Below the pieces are notes generated by a model. It ran no database searches. It saw nothing but the letters and a program-made list of their open reading frames with translations, and was not told the DNA's origin. The position numbers and the translations under genes are program-made. 26,778 bases of DNA from JBFKPQ01 sp041628225 (GTDB taxonomy: Bacteria > Actinomycetota > Acidimicrobiia > Spongiisociales > JAENVV01). Below, in pieces: positions 22,551 through 26,778 of this stretch (position 1 is the first letter of the stretch; each line of letters starts with the position of its first letter). Location of the stretch: NCBI GenBank assembly GCA_041628225.1, contig JBFKPQ010000016.1, positions 1 through 26,778 of the forward strand, given 5' to 3'.

Positions 22551-22566
22551 GAGTCGAGGGCGACTC
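22551..22566 (+). terminator. Short hairpin after yggT
   Basis: GAGTCG (22551-22556), AGGG loop, CGACTC (22561-22566) is a perfect 6-bp stem directly after the yggT stop. No T-run follows, so it is only a weak candidate for ending or attenuating the ftsZ unit before divIVA. Confidence 0.3.
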
Positions 22567-22618
22567 CGGCCTCATTCGGTCCGCGGTCGAGATACAACTC
22601 CATGCCTCGGGCGTTGGC

Positions 22619-22653
22619 TATGCTGGCCACCCAGTCATCACGAAGGACGCCGA
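22619..22653 (+). promoter_or_regulatory. Candidate -10 and ribosome binding site of divIVA
   Basis: TATGCT at 22619-22624 fits TAnnnT and lies 30 bp before the divIVA ATG; AAGGA at about 22643-22647 is the ribosome binding site. No good -35 is present. The 106-bp gap suggests that divIVA can be transcribed separately from the ftsZ unit. Confidence 0.3.
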
Positions 22654-23421
22654 ATGCCGCTCACACCTATCGACGTGACCCAAAAGACCTTTCGCGAGAG
22701 GATGAAGGGGTACGACGAGGACGAGGTCGACGACTTCCTCGACGAGGTCATGGTCTCGCTGCGCGAATACGAGCAGAAACTCCGCGACGCCGAGGAGCGC
22801 GTCTCCGTGCTCGAGGGACAGCTGACGGCGAATCGCGAGACGGAAGACGCCCTCAAACGGGCGCTCGTGGCCGCCCAGCGGACCGCCGACGACATCGTTG
22901 CTGAAGCGCGCACGGAGGCTGACCGGATCATCGCCGAGGCTTCGTCGCAGGCCGAGTTGGTCGCCGCCGAACGCTCGGCCGAGAAGTCGCAGCTCGATCT
23001 GGAAGTCGAGCGCATGCGTTCAGACGTGGCCGACATGCGAGCGAAGCTCCAAGCATTCGCGGCAGGTGCACTCGCGCTGGTCCCCGACGTGGGAACGTCG
23101 GCTGACGTCGGAGCGTCGCCCGACGCGGCGGAGCCCGATGCGGGGGAGCCCGATGCAGCGGCCGGCGACGATATCGCCCCCGAGCCTCACGCAGACGACA
23201 CGGGCGCAACCGCCGATGTCGGATCACTGACCGAGCGCGTGGCTGCTCTCCGCCATCGAGTCGCCGATGAGGACTCGACTTCCGAGATAGACATCACGGA
23301 TCCCGACCTGGGAGACGAGTCATCTGCCGCCGGAGTCGCGCCGACCGGCTGGCTCGAGCCTCGCCCGGAAGCTGCCGAAGTCGACGCAGGAGGTCGCCGG
23401 CCCTGGGAGCGCGGCGACTAG
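22654..23421 (+). CDS. divIVA: Polar growth/septum-site protein DivIVA (Wag31-like)
   Basis: A 255-residue coiled-coil protein that recognises negatively curved membrane and recruits the wall machinery at poles and septum. The N-terminal lipid-binding domain is canonical: MPLTPIDVTQKTFRERMKGY then DEDEVDDFLDEVM. A long heptad coiled-coil runs from about 30 to 135 (LREYEQKLRDAEERVSVLEG and on). The C-terminal 120 residues are acidic, Ala/Pro/Asp-rich and probably disordered, ending GRRPWERGD. ATG 22654 has AAGGA 6 nt upstream; a longer open frame exists but starts inside yggT. It converges on ileS with a 3-bp gap. Confidence 0.94.
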   Translation: MPLTPIDVTQKTFRERMKGYDEDEVDDFLDEVMVSLREYEQKLRDAEERVSVLEGQLTANRETEDALKRALVAAQRTADDIVAEARTEADRIIAEASSQAELVAAERSAEKSQLDLEVERMRSDVADMRAKLQAFAAGALALVPDVGTSADVGASPDAAEPDAGEPDAAAGDDIAPEPHADDTGATADVGSLTERVAALRHRVADEDSTSEIDITDPDLGDESSAAGVAPTGWLEPRPEAAEVDAGGRRPWERGD

Positions 23422-23424
23422 CCG

Positions 23425-26400
23425 TCACGCCTTCCCGAGCTTCAGCAGGACCTCTGTACCCTCGATCGTTTCGCGCGAACCGCCTGGCTCGCCTCTCGTG
23501 ATGCTGGTAGCGAGCACCTCCGCGCCGATGAGATCGCCCAGCTGATCGAAGACTGACGCCAGCTCGTCGTCGTCGCTCGCCCAGGTGACGGTCACCCGGT
23601 CGCTCACCGCAAATCCGGCATCGCGCCGCAGGCGCTGGAGCACCGCGATGACCTCGCGCGCTATGCCTTCGCGGCGCAGCTCGGTGTCCAGCTCCGTTTC
23701 GAGTGCCACGGAGAGCAGTGCGTCAGACGCGACGACGACGCCGTCGTGCGGAGCCCGCTCCACGACGATGTCCGCCAGCGAGACCTCATGGCCACCGGCT
23801 ATGCGGGTGGCACCTTCGAGCACCGCTTCGACCTCGTCGGACGGCCACGCTGCGATCGCAGCCGCCACCGACCGAACGTCAGCTCCGAGGCGGGGACCCA
23901 ACACTGCGAAATTGGCCTTGGCCGAGAGATGGACGAGAGCTGTCTCGTCGACGCTCGTTGACACCGACTTGACGTTCAGCTCTTCGGCGATGAGTTCGAC
24001 GTGTTGTCGGACGGCCTCGGTGACCGCGGCATCGCGCGTGAGGACTGTGATCGATGGCAGAGGCTGACGAACCTTGAGGCCGTGCTGTTTGCGCAGGGCG
24101 TGGCCGAGGCTCACCACGAGGCGAACGGTGGCCATCGCCTCCTCCAGGTCGTCGTCGATCAGTGTGGCGTCGGCTTCGGGATAGTCGGTGAGGTGCACGC
24201 TCGGTGGCTCGGAGTCCGTCTGGTTCACCACCAGCTCCTGGTACAAGGATTCGGTGACGAACGGAAGGACGGGAGCGAGCACCTTGGCGAACGTGACGAG
24301 CACCTCGTACAGGGTCGCAAAAGCCGCCAACTTGTCAGCGTCGTCGGTCGTACGCGTCCTCCAGAACCGGCGCCGTGACCGACGGATGTACCAGTTGGTG
24401 AGATCGTCGATGAAGGCCAGCGTCGGACGGATCACCGCGTACAGGTAGTAACCCTCCATCTGTTCGTTGACATCGGCGATCAGGCTCTGCAGGACCGACA
24501 GAACCCAGCGATCGAGCTCGGGACGCTCGGCGGGCGGCGGCGCGTCGGCGAGGTCGGCCAGGGTGACGCCGTCCGCTTCGGCGTAGGTCGTGAAGAACGA
24601 GCATCCGTTCCACAACGGGATCATCACGGAGCGGACCACATCGCGTACGCCCGCTTCCGAGAACCGCAGGGGTTCGGCCCGCAAGACCGGCGAGTCGATG
24701 AGGTACGCCCGGAGAGCATCGCCGCCGAACCGGTCGAGCAGCTCTTCCGGATCCGGATAGTTCTTCAGGCTCTTGGACATCTTGCGGCCGTCGGAGGCGA
24801 GGATGTGACCGTTGACGATGCAGTTCCGGAACGGCACGTCGTCGAACAGGGCGGTGGCGAGCACCACCAGGGTGTAGAACCAACCGCGCGTCTGGTCGAC
24901 GCCCTCGGCGATGAAGTTCGCGGGGAAGCCCGCGCCGAACGACTCCTCGTTCTCGAACGGGTAGTGCTTCTGGGCGTAGGGCATGGCGCCCGACTCGAAC
25001 CAGCAGTCCAGCACTTCGGGCACGCGGCGCATGGTGCCGTCGCCGTCGGGGCAGGGGAACGTGACCGGATCGACCACGTGCTTGTGGAGATCGTCGAGGC
25101 GCACCCCTGAGTACGACTCGAGTTCGTCGACGGATCCGATGCACACCTGATGGCCGGCGCCGTCGCATTCCCACACGGGGATGCAACTGCCCCAATACCG
25201 GTTGCGGCTGATGGCCCAGTCCCGCGCTCCCTCGAGCCAGTTGCCGAACCGGCGAGAACCGACGTGGTCCGGTACCCAGTGGATCGTTTCGTTCAACTCC
25301 ACCATGCGGTCACGGAACGATTCCACGCGCACGAACCAGGTCGGGATCGCCTTGTAGATGAGAGGAGTTCCGGTTCTCCAACAGAACGGATACGAGTGGC
25401 GGATGGTGCCGCGATCGACGAGCAGTCCCGCTGCGTCGATCAGCTTGATGAGTTTGCCGTCCGCCTCTTTCACTCCGAGACCGGCGACGTCGGAGACCGC
25501 CTCGGTGAAGCGCCCCTCGGAGTCGACCGGGTCGACCAGGACGTCGAGGCCGGCCGCCTGGAGGGCCAGGAAATCTGCTTCGCCGTACGCGGGTGCCATG
25601 TGTACGAGCCCGGTGCCCTCGTCGGTCGTAACGTCGTCCGACGCGATCACCCGGAAGGCTCCGCGGTCGCGCTCCTCTCCGAAATAATCGAAGGGTGGCC
25701 GATAGGACACGCCGAGCAGATCGGTTCCCTTGGCCGTCGCCACCACCTCGGGCGCCCCGAGAACAGCTTCCAGCCGGTCGGTAGCCAGCCATTGATGACG
25801 ACCATCGGGGTCGACTGCACACGAGTACTCGACATCTTCCCCTACGGCGACGGCCAGGTTCCCGGGCAGCGTCCACGGTGTCGTCGTCCAGATGAGGAGC
25901 CAGTCGCCGGCGCGAACCGGGCCGTCGGAGCCGTCCACCACTTCGAGGCGGACCGTGATCGACGGGTCGTCGACATCTCGATAGTCGAGGTTCGCCTCGA
26001 AGTTCGACAGTGGCGTGGTCGCACCCCACGAGTAGGGGAGCACCTTGAAATCCTGGTACACGAGACCCTTGTCCCACAACGACTTGAACACCCACCACAC
26101 CGACTCCATGAAGTCGAGGTCCATGGTCTTGTAGTCGTTCTCGAAGTCGACCCATCTTCCGATGCGGCGTGTGACCCGTTCCCAGGTCTCGGTGTTGGTC
26201 TGGACGAGGGCGCGGCACGCCTCGTTGTACTTGTCGACGCCGAACTCGGCGATCTGGCGAGTGCCCGAGATGCCGAGCTGCTTTTCGACCTCCATCTCGA
26301 TGGGAAGGCCGTGGGTGTCCCAGCCGAAGCGGCGCTCGACCCGATGGCCGCGCATGGTCCAGTAACGCGGCACGATGTCTTTGATCACCCCGGCGAGCAG

Positions 26401-26589
26401 ATTCCCGTAGTGCGGGCTGCCGGTCGGAAAAGGCGGTCCGTCGTAGAAGGTGTACTCGTCGCTTGTGCGTTGCTCGACGGACGCCTCGAAGGTCCCCTGA
26501 TCGTCCCAGAGGCGAAGGATCTCGTGCTCTCGGGCAGGAAAGTCGAGGTGCGGATCGATCCGCCGGAAGCCGGGTGGTGTCTTTTCCAT
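23425..26589 (-). CDS. ileS: Isoleucyl-tRNA synthetase (long, type 2-like)
   Basis: A 1054-residue class I synthetase that charges tRNA-Ile in the cytosol. The HIGH-type motif is H60-Y-G-N63 in PFPTGSPHYGNLLAGVIKDI, and KMSKS lies at 603-607 (DGRKMSKSLKNYPDPEEL). The CP1 editing domain has TTPWTLPGNLAVAV, and the anticodon-binding and C-terminal domains follow. The length and the HYGx pattern followed by a KDIVPRY segment resemble the eukaryote-like IleRS group, often less sensitive to mupirocin, more than the shorter bacterial group. ATG 26589 gives MEKTPPGFRR; no strong ribosome binding site is seen there. Only 67 bp separate it from the divergent gene, leaving no space for a T-box leader. 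Confidence 0.95.
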   Translation of the reverse strand: MEKTPPGFRRIDPHLDFPAREHEILRLWDDQGTFEASVEQRTSDEYTFYDGPPFPTGSPHYGNLLAGVIKDIVPRYWTMRGHRVERRFGWDTHGLPIEMEVEKQLGISGTRQIAEFGVDKYNEACRALVQTNTETWERVTRRIGRWVDFENDYKTMDLDFMESVWWVFKSLWDKGLVYQDFKVLPYSWGATTPLSNFEANLDYRDVDDPSITVRLEVVDGSDGPVRAGDWLLIWTTTPWTLPGNLAVAVGEDVEYSCAVDPDGRHQWLATDRLEAVLGAPEVVATAKGTDLLGVSYRPPFDYFGEERDRGAFRVIASDDVTTDEGTGLVHMAPAYGEADFLALQAAGLDVLVDPVDSEGRFTEAVSDVAGLGVKEADGKLIKLIDAAGLLVDRGTIRHSYPFCWRTGTPLIYKAIPTWFVRVESFRDRMVELNETIHWVPDHVGSRRFGNWLEGARDWAISRNRYWGSCIPVWECDGAGHQVCIGSVDELESYSGVRLDDLHKHVVDPVTFPCPDGDGTMRRVPEVLDCWFESGAMPYAQKHYPFENEESFGAGFPANFIAEGVDQTRGWFYTLVVLATALFDDVPFRNCIVNGHILASDGRKMSKSLKNYPDPEELLDRFGGDALRAYLIDSPVLRAEPLRFSEAGVRDVVRSVMIPLWNGCSFFTTYAEADGVTLADLADAPPPAERPELDRWVLSVLQSLIADVNEQMEGYYLYAVIRPTLAFIDDLTNWYIRRSRRRFWRTRTTDDADKLAAFATLYEVLVTFAKVLAPVLPFVTESLYQELVVNQTDSEPPSVHLTDYPEADATLIDDDLEEAMATVRLVVSLGHALRKQHGLKVRQPLPSITVLTRDAAVTEAVRQHVELIAEELNVKSVSTSVDETALVHLSAKANFAVLGPRLGADVRSVAAAIAAWPSDEVEAVLEGATRIAGGHEVSLADIVVERAPHDGVVVASDALLSVALETELDTELRREGIAREVIAVLQRLRRDAGFAVSDRVTVTWASDDDELASVFDQLGDLIGAEVLATSITRGEPGGSRETIEGTEVLLKLGKA

Positions 26590-26656
26590 GGGAAGACGGA
26601 CATGGTAGTCACCGGGTCGGCAGGCACTTTCCCTGTTTACGCTGGGAGGCGTGACC

Positions 26657-26778
26657 GTGCTCCGACCTGCACTGGCCGAGCATCCGGACGGGGCACTCGT
26701 GCGCGTCTGGGTCGTGCCAAGTGCGTCGTCGACCGAGATCACCGGCATGCACGGCGACCGGCTGAAGGTACGCGTGGC
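26657..26778 (+). CDS. Partial DUF167 (YggU/UPF0235) protein, 5' end only
   Basis: About 40 N-terminal codons are present and the gene runs off the right edge. The readable protein (VRVWVVPSASSTEITGMHGD, then RLKVRV) matches the opening of DUF167 proteins, whose pattern is V-x-P-x-A-S/A followed by G-x-x-G-x-x-L-K-V-x-V. GTG 26657 is chosen because GGGAGG lies 7 nt upstream; a GTG at 26651 is also in frame but too close to the ribosome binding site. It is divergent from ileS. The family is small and widely conserved, without an established function. This gene is too short in the window to be seen by a simple length cut-off. Confidence 0.7.
   Translation, partial: MLRPALAEHPDGALVRVWVVPSASSTEITGMHGDRLKVRV

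Noticed and set aside
26590..26656. T-box leader for ileS
   Set aside because: The 67-bp gap is too short for a T-box, and no specifier or antiterminator-like sequence is visible.

Overview
The window is a single high-G+C chromosomal segment that carries an almost complete division and cell wall (dcw) cluster from what looks like an actinobacterium. The evidence for that assignment is the abundance of GTG starts, a meso-diaminopimelate type MurE (DNPR motif), the tail ftsZ-pgeF-yggS-sepF-yggT-divIVA, the absence of ftsA, and a structured leader in front of rsmH that resembles the actinobacterial mraW RNA motif. A deep-branching class such as Acidimicrobiia is my guess, not something the sequence proves. 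Nothing here looks like an island: there are no insertion sequences, tRNA genes, CRISPR arrays or phage genes. Region 1 (1-2202, minus strand): a tightly packed moxR - DUF58 - transglutaminase-like operon, the last gene running off the left edge. Region 2 (2314-6289): an accessory-looking stretch with an unknown two-gene cassette (+), a degenerate serine-recombinase-like protein (-), an HNH endonuclease (+), a large secreted protein (-) and a universal stress protein (-). Compact divergent promoters and two hairpins punctuate it. Region 3 (about 6450-19264, plus strand): mraZ with a tandem-repeat operator, the rsmH leader RNA, then rsmH, ftsL, a possible 34-codon ORF, ftsI, murE, mraY, murD, ftsW, murG, murC, murB and ftsQ. 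Most junctions here are 4-bp ATGA or GTGA overlaps, so the genes are probably translationally coupled. MurF, which normally sits between murE and mraY, is missing. Region 4 (about 19275-22547): ftsZ with its own upstream gap and promoter, followed by pgeF, yggS, sepF and yggT. Region 5 (22654-26778): divIVA (+), then ileS on the opposite strand, ending 3 bp from divIVA, and the first codons of a DUF167/YggU gene running off the right edge, divergent from ileS. How the genes work together: MurB, C, D and E make the UDP-MurNAc-peptide precursor; MraY and MurG convert it into lipid II; FtsW and FtsI polymerise and cross-link it at the septum; FtsQ and FtsL hold the divisome; FtsZ and SepF build and tether the ring; DivIVA marks curved membrane or poles; PgeF edits the wall precursor; MraZ and RsmH regulate and tune the cluster. 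The most interesting items are the rsmH leader RNA, the 10-bp-periodic MraZ operator overlapping a -35 box, the catalytically dead resolvase-fold protein, the missing murF, a CxxC motif in the FtsI transpeptidase domain, and the uncharacterised cassette at 2314-3191.
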